64,000 bases of DNA from Absidia repens (Eukaryota > Mucoromycota > Mucoromycetes > Mucorales > Cunninghamellaceae), in the NCBI GenBank assembly GCA_002105175.1, contig MCGE01000002.1, positions 2,356,001 through 2,420,000 of the forward strand, written 5' to 3'. The notes beneath the pieces are model-generated. The model was given only the letters and a program-made list of their open reading frames with translations, did not search any database and had not been told where the DNA came from. The number at the start of each line of letters is the position of its first letter. Within the stretch, counting starts at the first letter, position 1. Shown here one piece after another: positions 35,970 to 47,346 of the stretch. The position numbers and the translations under genes are program-made.

Positions 35970-37329
35970 CTACCAATCCAACCATGTTTTGAAGTATTCA
36001 CAAGAGAAGGGGGAGATGGGACCATCTTCTTTACAAAAGGTAAAAACTGTACAGCGGCCACAGGGAGTTTCTGTCAAAGCTTCGGTTGGTAAATGAGATC
36101 TTGTCTTCCGAGAGGCCTTGTATGTCCATTGAATGCCTTGGTCTTCGCCCAATCCAGTAATGTCATCCTCATCGTCACTGAGTTCTTCCATGCCAACCAT
36201 AAAAGGTAATCGCTTTTCTACTTCACCATCATACACCAACACATCCAACAAACTGCCGATATCTTTGATAGATAGATCAATCGAGGAGATCCGGGATTCT
36301 GTAATAAATCGTCGTACTTCGTTCGCCGTGGGATAGTGTTCGTAGTCAGGCCCGTAGACTGCATCGCGAACTGATTCATTTCGTGGGAAACTCTGTTACG
36401 AAGATAGAGGAAGGTATATGAGTCAAGTGATCCACTGATTATTGTTTTTGATGAACCTACTCGCGCCAAAATGTATTTTAAGCATGCCGCCTTCAAACTG
36501 TCAATAAAGTCCGTATCCAATTCTTGATCAGTATACCAAGCACCACCTGTCACTTCACTAGAGGGGGTTGTATCGAAGAGCATGTATATCTTGCGCGTAG
36601 GATACTAAAATGGGTGTGAAAAAAAAATCAAGGCCGTTAGTACATTTCGCTGCGGAATTTCGTTTTTGATCATCGTTTCAATACCTTGACATGCTTGACC
36701 GACTTGATTTCCTGTTTCTGTTCCAAGGTTTTCAACGTACGATTCAATACAATGGTATGCAAATTGGTTTTCTTTTTCAGATCTTTGGTCCAGATACCAT
36801 CCCCACCAGTAGCTCGAATAGCGTTGTACACAAGTCGCTGTTCGTCGTTCAATCGGCTTGCCCTATTTATAGTAACAAGAAGAAGAAAAAGGTACAAAGG
36901 GACCAATAATGAGTCATTCATTCTCATACCTGCGTGGTTTACTTGATCTTACTTTTCGGCATCGCGAAGATCAATCGCCCGTAACATGTTTTCACCGTTG
37001 AGTTGTATCACTTCCAAGGTATTCTATAGTAATATCAAGATTCGCATTAGCACGTATAAGCACAACCTTTTAATGCTGGGGGTTGATGTACCTTTTTCAA
37101 CAAAGTGTTCATTGCAAGATAAGCTTCCTCTACACCCATATCCTTTGGTCGATCACTAAATTTGACGCCCTATAAAAGTGGAAGATCACGTTAGGACAAG
37201 ATTTGCCATTTTGGTTCTAAGAGCTCTTACCTTGGGATTCTCCTTCACAAACTGATAAAAGGTCCATTCTTCTTTAGAAAGACCAAGTGGCATATCTCCA
37301 TCCGTCGAACTACCTTGGACACCATCCAT
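35970..37329 (-). CDS. RPC34: RNA polymerase III subunit C34 (Rpc6/Rpc34)
   Basis: Six exons on the minus strand (37231-37329, 37092-37169, 36953-37023, 36685-36862, 36461-36604, 35970-36392) give 330 residues. Winged-helix repeats lie in the N-terminal half; the second contains LNDEQRLVYNAIRATGGDGIW and TNLHTIVLNRTLKTLEQ, then SVKHVK and YPTRKIYMLFDTTPS. The second half has VTGGAWYTDQELDTDFID and DYEHYPTANEVRRFI. The C-terminal Fe-S region reads CGRCTVFTFCKEDGPISPFSC with four cysteines. The subunit helps open the promoter and recruit Pol III to TFIIIB at tRNA and 5S genes. All intron junctions restore conserved codons. The 3' UTR probably overlaps that of the convergent small gene. Confidence 0.95.
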
Positions 37330-37610
37330 GATTGTTTGGTATATTGCAAAGGAAAAAAAAAAAAGTACGAAAAAGCAAAAAATAAAATTTGGCTGCTTTT
37401 CAACTTGCGACTCAGTCACAGTGGCCTATGATTTTTCCCCGCCTTTTTTTCACAAAGCACATATCACACATTTATACCAAGACATCAGATCAAAAAAAAA
37501 AAAAAAAAAAAGGTATTTATTCAACAGAGACATAACTATTTATTTTTTTTATTTAATAAAAATATAAAAATAATAGCTAAGACTAAAAAATGGAAGAGGG
37601 AACGTATATC

Positions 37611-40600
37611 CTAAGCTTTATTTGACTTTTTCCAATTTATCTTCAGGGCACGGTAAACATAGTTTTCATCATAGTATTCATCCGGCGCATCCAGCAGGTT
37701 GGTTACTTGAGTATCGTCTTCATCTTGACCATCAAATACCAAAGGTCTTTTTTCAGAATCCAGAGGGCATGTTACCCACAGCGTATCATATTCCGGGAAA
37801 TAGCCATCATACAAAATATCGATCCCCACTAGAATCCTATTAGTGTAACATTCCATCCAGAGTTCCACATCAGTATAACTATTGTTCTGTTGATGACCGG
37901 TGGTGTGTCCATCATCTTCCGTCAACATAAATTTCCACCTGTACGGCTTTTCTTCTTGGAATTCCCTGTTCAAATAAGAAACGGTGGCTGCCTCCATAGG
38001 TGGGGGATAGATTTGAATACGGCGCTCGTCGTCAGGTAACGCACTGAAGTGAGGCATGCATTTGCCGTAGCACATAAATGTCCCTTCTTTGATAAATAAT
38101 GGCGCCAAAGAATCGTCCAAAAATGTTGGCACGGATACGTCTTGACCCCCTCGATAATGCTGTCCCGTCTGATAATGATACCATCCACCATCCACATCCA
38201 GTTGATGCTGGAAAGAAGGTAAATACACCTGTCTGTCAGTTGCACCTTGTTTGTACACCGGTGCCACCAGTAGCTGAGGTCCCACCATAAAATCGAAATC
38301 TTGTTGAAGCGTTCGCTTATCATGAAGGTGGTCATAAAACGTCGGTCGTACCACTGGTTCATTGTTTCGATAGGTCAAATTCACATACAGAGAGTATAAG
38401 TGAGGTATCCATTTGTATCGCCACTGGATGGCCGACTTGATTGTAGGTAACACTTCGGGATACTACAAAGAGAAGAAAAAAAAAAAAAAAAAAGTAAGAT
38501 CAGTACACACCCTTTTTTCGTCCTCTTTTTTTTGTTGGAGGCGAGGGAGAGAGAGGTATTACCATCCAAGGTTCAGTGATTGATTTATCCGAGTTGAAAG
38601 AATGAATACAGAAACGAGTCCAGAAAATACCTTGTTGCACCCATCGGACAAGTTGTTCGGGGGTTGGAGCAGGACCAGCAAATCCACCATTGTCATGACC
38701 ATAGCCTCCAGGTACCGCACATAATGCCGCCCCCGTTCCCATAGCCACGTTGTAAGCAATTGTTTTCCAAGTCGTGTAATTGTCACCACTCCATGTTTGA
38801 GCCACCAGCGACTGACAGAAGGGCACAGTGGACCGAGTGATTAAGCTGGACCGTTCGTCGGGTTGATGTTGTTGGACAGCTTCATGGGTGGCCTGGATCA
38901 TCAGGAGTGTCTGAGCCGGTGAGTGTGTGACATGTTCTTCATACGTCAAGTCCGTAGCTATTGGAGGGATCGCAATCCTTGTTGAAGAAGGAGAAGATGT
39001 CGGATAGTCATCACAGTTTCGATCGCCTTCGAATCTTTGATCCTCATTGTTTGCCGTCGTGAATTCATTGTTGTCCAGCCAAATATCAAAACCAAAATCC
39101 AAAAGACAGTCGGTGATTTTTTCTTTCCAATAGTCATATCCTGGATGGCTTGAGAAGTCAATATAGCTTGCTTTCCCCTTCGTGTTTGCACCGCCACGCC
39201 ATTGCCAAATGGTTGCTGGTTGACCATCTTTCTGACGCACCAGTCCCTTTTTCGAAGTCATGTCACCATAATCAGGATGCGTCGTCAGGAGCCACGGCTT
39301 CACATTCGCGAAAATCTTCATACCGGCATCACGGTAGCTTTTGGCCAGCTTTTTAGGATTAGGGAACCTTTTCTTGTTCCACGTGAATACCCATCGATCG
39401 CCGCTACTACCACTATTGATGTTGCTGCTGTCAGTTCCAGGATCCACTGTATATCCAGAAGAGAGATGCATTCCGTCGCAAGGGATATCATACTGCTGTC
39501 GACATTTGACGACAAATTTTTCCAGTTCTTGTTGAGCATTATCCCGCTCGGCATACCCCATCCCCGAGGCCAAGTAACCAAGCATAGATCGTGGCATAAG
39601 GGTATGACCCCCCATCATTTTGTTGAAAGTTTGAACCACTTTTGAGACAGACGATCCACCGTATATCATGTAATAGTCCAAAGGCCCACTTGCAACTTGA
39701 TAGTATGTATAAGCACCCCACATCTAAGAAACAGAAAAAAAAAAAAAAAGGGCCGGAGGGAATGATATGAGTGGATTGTTTGGATATTCCTTGTTATACC
39801 GACTCCGTCGCTATCTAACGTGTTGGAAGAATAGCTTCCTCCTCCTCCTGCACACCGACTTACCGCATCAAGTTCTTGGCCAAAATCCATTGTTGTTTCA
39901 CCAAAATTGTTGTAATAGATACCATATGCTTGAGGCGAAGCAGTAGACGTCACACCAATATAGAAAGGACAGAATTTGTACAAAGGATCTTGTGTTTCAG
40001 CGTCGTAGCCCATGGCGTCCATCCGTTCTAGTCGAAAACGACGCCCGCCCAAGTCGAGTCGACCCGACCGTTCACCTAGTCCATAATACAAAGTTCCGCC
40101 GCTAGGACCGTCAGAAGCATTTTTGGGAGCTCGTCGTCGTTGGTAGTGCCATCGTGTACGCTCGTCGGCATCATAGCAGTAACTTCGGTAAGCTAAATCT
40201 TGCGCAAACCAGTCGCTATCGTCATCATCACTATCGTCCTTGTGTTGCTGACGTTGGTGTAAATAATGGTGACCTTGAGTTACACAAGCGTCGGATGAGG
40301 GCGTCGGTGCCTTTTGCCAAGTGATAGAGAATGGCGAGCATGTCACGGCAAGTTGAATATCGTCGGTCGTCAAATACACGGTTTTCTTGATGCTATCAGA
40401 GTTGTTGAAGTAAAGTTGTTGTGTGAGCGTGTAAGCAGTGGCGGCAGTGGCAGCAGCTTGTTGTTTTCCCAGGCTCTGTTGGTACATGTCCTCGTCCAGG
40501 TCGTTGATTGTGTGCAGGACGCGAATGACGTGGTTGTCGACAATAAAGATTCTAATCTTGTGACCAAGGTCATTTTCAAATGTGATGGGATACTCCGATT

Positions 40601-40640
40601 CACTAACCAAATGATAGTCCTCTGAGACAAGTTGACGCAT
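37611..40640 (-). CDS. Glycoside hydrolase family 31 enzyme (alpha-glucosidase-like)
   Basis: Three exons (39864-40640, 38563-39723, 37611-38462) give 929 residues. The N-terminal GH31 beta-domain (about 1-260, with LYYGLGERSGRLDL) precedes the catalytic barrel. The nucleophile is Asp at about 476 in GFDIWLDNNEF. The general acid/base is probably Asp at about 573 in TWSGDNYTTW. PWMYPEVLP, FMVGPQLLVAPV and PLFIKEGTF mark the barrel end and beta-sandwich. The WxDNNE form of the nucleophile motif differs from the WxDMNE of classical alpha-glucosidases, so substrate preference is open. No signal peptide or membrane segment is visible, and insert sequences rich in Gln, Asp and Ser (about 135-165) occur, so an intracellular or unconventional location is inferred. 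The longer upstream reading is hydrophobic from T-richness and lacks support. Confidence 0.9.
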
Positions 40641-40955
40641 AATATATTGATAAAAAAGTAAAAGAAAAAAGAAAAAAGGTAGGAACAAAAAATGGACGAG
40701 GTAAATCGTATGCGTATTACTAACTCCGCTATATGCTATCTGAGTCGGTGTGAAGAAATGGTAATGGATGTGTTTTTATTGGTAGACAATATACATGAAA
40801 AATACTAGTGGCTATACCAAGTGACAGTCTATAGTAAAAATCGGTGGTGTAAACAAGTGATGATACAAATAAAATAGATAAACTAAGGTGAAGAGTGAGA
40901 GTGGGGGACGGGAAAGGGGAGAAAACTACTGATCCTGTTGAGTTTGGTGTTGTTG

Positions 40956-42577
40956 TTATTGCCTTGTTATCCAACCATGCTTGAATGCTTCTTCGGACTT
41001 GAGACGATCGGCCGGGTTCCATTGTAAGCATCGGTCAACAAAGTCCACAAATTTGGTATCAGCGCATTTGAGCACGCGGGCTAGCGATTTCGTATCAGGT
41101 CTTCGTTTCGTGCCTTTGCTGTTGGTTGTTATTTTAGGATTTCCATAAGCGTCAAAGAAGAGCTTTCGTCTTGTACATTTTTCTACAATAGAGAGACTGG
41201 GCACCCCTTGGATTTCCATAATACACGCCAATTGATCTTGGTCATTTTCGCCAGGAAATAATGGTGTTCCAGTGTAAAGTTCTGCCAATATACACCCAAC
41301 ACTCCACATATCAATTTCGACTCCATAGTCAAGGCCAAGTATTATTTCTGGAGCACGATAGAAGCGGCTTTGGATATAAGTATAAACTAACATAAAAAAT
41401 AAAGAAAAAAGTTAAGTACAAGTGAAGAAGGGTTTTCATGGGGAGGAGCGTACCTTTTTCATTTTCCAAACAAGAGCTTCCAAAGTCAATTACCTTGATA
41501 CTACTTTTATGTCGATGCAAAAGTAGAATATTCTCGGGTTTGAGGTCACAATGAATCAAATGATGTTGATGGAGAAGTACCAGGGAGTTGAGTAATTGGG
41601 TAGTAAATCTAATATGCATAGAAAAAAAAAAGTTAATACCACAGGCACGTCGTACAAATGCATTTCAGAGAAAGTAGGTTTCATCTCCGCTTTCTTACCG
41701 ACGAATGAGGCCCTCACAGAATCCTCGGAAATGATGGTCTTTTAGATAATCATACAAATTCATGTCAAGACATTCAAATGCAATGCAGAGATGATTTCGG
41801 AAGTAAAAATGATCGGTCATTCGTACGTTGTTGTGTTTGTCATCAGGATCCTACGTGTACACAGTCCAAAAAAAAAAAAAAAAAAAATTGAGGTGAGTCG
41901 ATTGTCCAACCCCTCTTCCGCTTTTTTTTTGTAATATTACCCATTTCAGCAAATCTTCCAGAGTTTTGACTTCCACCAAAGCTTGAGCGTGAAAACGTTT
42001 CTTATTTCGAATGATCTTGACTGCCACCGTTGATCCAGACTTGTAATCGAATGCCTTGATCACCTGGCCAAACGACCCTTTCCCCATGACTTCCAACATT
42101 TCATACCTGTATGCCAAATGATCCCGTTGCACCATCACATAATCACCACGACTGTCATCATATCCATAATTGCTGTCTTTCCGATCCATAGTTGCATGAT
42201 GCTTGCTCTTTGCATAGCTGCCCACAATATAAATCTTCGGATACTTGAGGATTTCTTGTTGTTCAAAAGGTGACAGGAAGAAATGAAATAATTTGTACGC
42301 TGCCTGAGGGCTCAGCGCAGGTCGAGGAGGTGAGTTATGTTGCGTTGGCGTCATTTGTTGCTTGCTGGTGAATGATGTGCTCGCTGCTGCCGCCGCCGCC
42401 GAGGTTGTACGCTGAGATGCTGGTAGTACTGGGATACCACCCTTTTTTTTGTTCGGATTCGCCTGTTCTCCAGTCGATTCTGTGTCTTCGCTCCAAGGTG
42501 AAGGAAAGTTCGTCAATTCATGAAGCCGCTTTTGCAATGAAGGACCCCGTCGTGCTGAAGTTGGAGTTTTTGGTAAT

Positions 42578-42612
<35 letters not shown>

Positions 42613-44014
42613 CGGCGATGAAGACAAATGGTGATGGTGTTGCTGTCTATGATCTAACCTTTCTTGCGAAATGCCATCAGGTACACAAAGTTCTCCTTGC
42701 ACAGAGACCAAGTTGATATCCAAATATTGTAATTGCTTCCGCTGATCTTTTAAGGAATCGCTTGACATCAATGAAGGTCGTCGTCTAGGTTCAATATCGT
42801 CCTGTCTTCCTGGCTGCTGTTGGCAAGGTTGTTGTTCCGATGACGTTGATGGTTTATCTATTTTATTGCAACTATTTGATCCAAGCTTTTTGGTGATAGG
42901 TAAAGGGATACGTGTGGTGGTGGTGGTGGTATTCTGGCTTGGTGGTATTCTTGATGTGTTGACAGGTACTTGACCTACAGTCCCTGATTTGTCCCTGTCT
43001 TTATCCATACCCTAATTAACCATTAAAATGATAGAAAGAATGGCAAAACGAATAAATGAGTAAAAATTTTGAATATATAATGTATGTATGTATGCACTTT
43101 TTGAAAGAAAGAAAAAACTATGTCATTACCTTCAAAGGACCCCATGATAAAAAAGTATCCACATCCGCCAACTGCTGATCAGCTTTATCTTGAATTTGGA
43201 GGGAGTCACATGCTTTTGTGTAGGAAGGCCTGGAGAGCATTGAAGTGGGCCGCCTCCGACGTTGTTGGTTTCTTGGAGCAATAGGTATAACGGTGGAATC
43301 ATAGGGGTCAAAGTTCAACCAGCTAGTTGTTGCGACTTGTTGCGGTTGTGGTTGTTTGTGTTGCGACAAGAGGGATGCATGCATTGTTCTAGTGGCTGAC
43401 GAAGGGTGAGTCGGAGAAGCAGTGTATCCAGATTGTGGCACGTGAGGTAAACGCTGATGTTGGATAGAGGATGATTTTGGAGTAGGTAGCCGTGTAGGGG
43501 TTGTTGCTGGTAAGCTGATGTGACGTCGTCTTGTTTGCGTCCGCTTCGCTATTGGGTCAAAGTTGCTGATATTGGCTTCATTCAAGTCACAATGTTTTTC
43601 GAACGAAGCAAGTGCTGCCTGTAGATCTAGTTGTAAAGACTTTCTCCTTCTGATTCGAGGTGCCTTGTCATCCCATGCCTTTGTCGTACCCCCATTGCTG
43701 TCATTGCTTTTATCCTCATCGCCACTGGACTGTCTGTGCCCCGTAAGAGTCGTGTTGATATCAATGAGCCGAGTTGATGGATCCCCTCTTTGTGTTTTTG
43801 ATTCACGCTGCAACTTCTTTTGAGACGCCGTCAAGATCCAGCAAGCGTATTCATCGTATTCATCACCAGTAGCAGTGGTCAGGTCATCTAGAGCTTGAGG
43901 ACGAAATGGAGTTTCTTTCGTTTCTTGAGGCGGAAAAGTAGCCCAGTCACCGGAAGTTGAAGAAGGTGCCCTGATTGCTGTTTGTGCATCGTCAAGTATG
44001 GAGTCAACCATCAT
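40956..44014 (-). CDS. Class II DYRK protein kinase (Pom1-like)
   Basis: Five exons (43130-44014, 41941-43011, 41699-41850, 41454-41608, 40956-41386) give 897 residues. The N-terminal 500 residues are disordered, with Ser/Thr/Gln tracts including a poly-Thr run. A DH box (about 530-560: [26 protein letters not shown]) typical of class II DYRKs follows. The kinase domain starts near 597: Gly loop GKGSFGQV (about 606), lysine in TVAVKI (about 627), catalytic loop [11 protein letters not shown] (about 722-732), VIDFGSSC, then the activation loop [13 protein letters not shown]. The second Tyr of YTY is autophosphorylated during translation in this family. The CMGC features continue to [13 protein letters not shown] at the C-terminus. 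In fission yeast the Pom1 relative sets cell polarity and size control. Intron phases restore every motif. Confidence 0.93.
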
Positions 44015-44662
44015 CGTGTTCTCTCTAAACGAATGTCAGTCAGTTAGTACGCGTTGTTCCTATTTTTTTTATTTTTTAGTCCTTGTAACTTACTCTTGAA
44101 TATAAACAACAACGTAATAAGAAGAGGAAAATGATAGACGATTGCTATTTCCGAACGGAGAAATCTATAGGCAAGTATGTAGTACCAGTATGAAGTATAA
44201 AAAAAATAAAAAAAAATAAAACGAAATGTAAAAAAGAAAAAAAGGAAGAGGAAAATCAAAAACCACCAATATCGTTTAAACACCGCCCACTTCTTTTCTA
44301 TTTTCGATCTGCTGCAGTCAGGGGGACCGAGTTGCACTATAGCTTTGCAGGTTTTAATCATTTACACAATGAAAACCCTTACAATAGATACAGTATATTC
44401 TCTGTGTTTATGTTATTGTTTGCTTTTTATTAAAAAAAAAATCGTTTCACCATGATGGACCAAGCCAAGGCAAAAACTGTGTTCGGCATTTCACAGCCCA
44501 GTGATCGTTTACAACTCCGTCGTATAGGGCATTTTATTTTCTTTTTTCTCTTTTTTTTTATTTCTTTTGTTGTTTTTTTTTCTTTGACCCCAACGCGTTT
44601 ATCTGTGTTTGGTAGTTTTGATAAATTAACAGCTTCTCCCTTCCCCTTCTTTACTTATGAAC

Positions 44663-45199
44663 ATGGTGAACATTGATCATTCGAATGTGAAGCAAGAAAA
44701 TATTGATTGGTTTGGTACTATCAGAAAATATACGGAAAGCCTTCTGGTGACTACATTAGATTACTGGAATGGATTGAAAGACATTATTTTGCAACTTTGG
44801 CAATAGTAAGTAGATAAGCTGAATAGTTAGTAACAAGAATATATTTGTACTGATATTGAATTTGCGGTTGGTTGGTTGCCAAATAGCTGGGAATTCCGGA
44901 TTTTGGTATTTATTTTTGCTGGGCTATCATGCATCCCATTTGCTATATTCCTTCTGTTTTGTACGTGTTTAACTTGTCTTGTAATGTTTATTTCGGCGTC
45001 TGTCTGGCTGGTATTTAGTACAATAGCAACATTTGTCCTTTTCCCGTTTTTGATTGGTTCAATGGGTGTGGCTGTTGGATTGGTCCTGGTTTATCAAGTT
45101 TGTGTCATCACCAAGATATCTCTGGCTTCGATCTTCAGCGCTTCTGCTAATGACGAAAATGACGATGATCTGGTCATCTGTGACGATAATAAGAAATAG
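44663..45199 (+). CDS. Promethin/LDAF1-like membrane protein
   Basis: Two exons, 44663-44805 and 44887-45199, give 151 residues. A short amphipathic N-terminus (YTESLLVTTLDYWNGLKDII) is followed by four closely spaced hydrophobic stretches (about 52-125), including ILVFIFAGLSCIPFAIFLL, CLVMFISASVWLVF, TFVLFPFLIGSMGVAVGLVL. The tail is acidic (SANDENDDDLVICDD). This layout fits promethin/LDAF1 and yeast Ldo proteins, double-hairpin partners of seipin that act in lipid droplet formation. The assignment rests on layout and general resemblance, not on a unique motif. An upstream ATG at 44452 opens a 25-codon polar segment (MMDQAKAKTVFGISQ) that may be a leader exon or 5' UTR. Poly-A signal CAATAAATG is at about 45354. 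Confidence 0.65.
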
Positions 45200-46332
45200 T
45201 TAGCAATAGTTTCTTCCTCCCTTATATCATCTGATTATTACCTTTAGTTATTAGTATGTATTCATTCTATGTATATATTATATTTGATTTATTCCCACTC
45301 ATTACCATTACCCCTCGCTATCCCTTCCCTGCCCTTTTTTTTTATTATTATTACAATAAATGATGTCTTGAATAAATGAAACATTCTGATTTTTTTTTTA
45401 TTGTCCTGTTATCTCATTACTAGCTAAATAAGACGATCTGTATGAAATCAAGCTTTGTTGACACCTTATTTGCATCACCATCTTAATTTTGAACAATAAA
45501 CAAAATGTACCCCAAGTTTTGTTGTTTTGGTTTGCTTTGTTTGTTTTTTTTTTTTTTTTTTTTTTTTTTGTGTAAAAAAGAAACTGTAGAATGGAAGGTT
45601 TTTTATAAACAATCCCGACACTTGGTCTGTCGTGTGTCTATCCTCGGTGGATGATCCTAAAAAGGGGGGCAGAGGGGAGGGAGGCAAAGAGGAAAAGCAA
45701 ATGTGACAAAACAAAAAGACGTACTTGGTTGACTTGATTATAAAAACTTCTTGTATAATATATAATGGACATCTAAAAATATTTTTTGCCTCCTCTTCTG
45801 AATTTCAGGGGTAAAAAGGATTTAGCTCAATATTAAAAAAAACGTGGTTTTCTATGACCGTTCTTTTTTTAGGTCTGGTCATTGTAAAATGTAAAATGTA
45901 TTTCATAAAGTAGACAGATTGGCTTAATGATGATCGATAAATCAAGTAGCATGACGCTGCTCTAGGTAGATCCACATCTACCCCCTGTCTCTCATTAAAA
46001 TCGCCTTGGGTGCCTTCAATCCCTCTGTTTTTTTTTTTTTTTTTGTTTGATCGGATCCACGTTTTAGTCAATTTTGTCCCACATGACCTGTTTTCTGTTT
46101 TGACTTGATTTTCATTTATAAAGGATGTCTTTCTCTTTCTAGTGTATCTTCTTCTTTTTATATACATTATTAATTCTCTTGTCTTCTCCATCTTATTTTA
46201 TTTCTTCTTTCCTTATAAAATATTTACATATTTGGCCCTCACTTCACATTCAAACAACATCTTTTTTTTTCTTACATTGATCCTACATTTTTGACATTCA
46301 TTTTTTATTTTATATTCTATTTTTGCGTACCT
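45200..46332. other. Intergenic region, no gene seen
   Basis: Poly-T runs (45544-45569 and 46028-46044), T-rich promoter sequence before the Zn2Cys6 gene, and minus-strand open frames that are basic by composition only. Confidence 0.4.
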
Positions 46333-47015
46333 ATGACTACCACCGAACAATCATCGTCTTCATCCAGCAACCATAATACCAGCCATTTGTCGCTATTTAG
46401 GTCGAAGAGCACAGGCACCATGCAACACGTGCCCCGCCGCCTTAGCTCAGGATCAGCATGCGAAACATGTCGACGTCGGAAAACAAAATGCGATGGCGGC
46501 CAACCTTGTGCCTTTTGCGCTTCAAATCGTATTGAATGCATTCATCGTCCAAGTCGAAGAAAGAGATCTTCACCCAAATATTCTTCTCCAAAGCCTATTT
46601 CAGATGCTCGCTATTATCATCAATCATCAACATCTCCATCGTCTTCTTCCTCCTTACCTTCTTCACCGCCTTCATCTTCTTGTTCTGTTTCTCCCACGCC
46701 ATCTCACTTACCTTCAACTATGACGAATTATCATCATCAGCCGCCAGCACTTTTGAAACAAATGAGCTGCCCCTCTCTTTTCAAGAAATCAAGACGAACC
46801 GAAATGCCGAGCATGCTGGGTAGGTCATCATTCTTTTTTTTTTTTATTCGTTTGATCCAGCTCGCTAATCCTTTTTTTTTTTTTTTTTTTTCATAGATCA
46901 ACTATCATGCCGAACATTTTCAGCAGTAACATTGGCAGCCACTGATAATAAGAAGCCCTATCCCGTGTTCCGTTTGCACTCTGATTTTGATAGACCCCCT
47001 GTTAACCTCGGTTGA
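46333..47015 (+). CDS. Small Zn2Cys6 (GAL4-type) DNA-binding protein
   Basis: Two exons, 46333-46819 and 46897-47015, give 201 residues. The zinc cluster uses C43, C46, C53, C59, C62 and C69 (spacing C-x2-C-x6-C-x5-C-x2-C-x6-C) within ACETCRRRKTKCDGGQPC, which binds two zinc ions and contacts CGG-type half-sites. After it come Arg/Lys-rich and long Ser/Pro segments (SSTSPSSSSSLPSSPPSSS). The second exon encodes a conserved-looking tail (CRTFSAVTLAA, PYPVFRLHSDFDRPPVNLG). No fungal transcription factor middle domain is present, so the protein is far shorter than the usual 600-1000 residues. It may be a partner protein or a repressor. The stop codon overlaps a TTTAAATCCCGCC block (47015-47029). 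Confidence 0.85.
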
Positions 47016-47346
47016 TTTAAATCCCGCCATTTGCCCCACGCCTCCTTCCCTCCCCCTCGCCCTTTATGTTTCTTTATGACCTTTCACTCGTTTTGATTTA
47101 TTTTATGGTTCATTATGCTTCCTATTTATTGGTACTTTTTATAGAAAATGATTGTATTAAACATGATCACCCCCCTCCCCCTGTCAAGATTCATTGGTTT
47201 TTTTTTCTTAATTGATCAATAAAAAAAAACTATCTTAATTTCACCATAAAAGATTGAAATACAGGATGTATTGAATGAACCTCCTAACATTGTTATTATA
47301 TCAATAGACATATACAGCTAACATGACATTTTATTGTGTATAAAAA

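Noticed and set aside
44044..44361. Minus-strand hydrophobic ORF upstream of the DYRK gene
   Set aside because: Composed of Phe/Leu/Ile from poly-A/T sequence in a shared promoter region.
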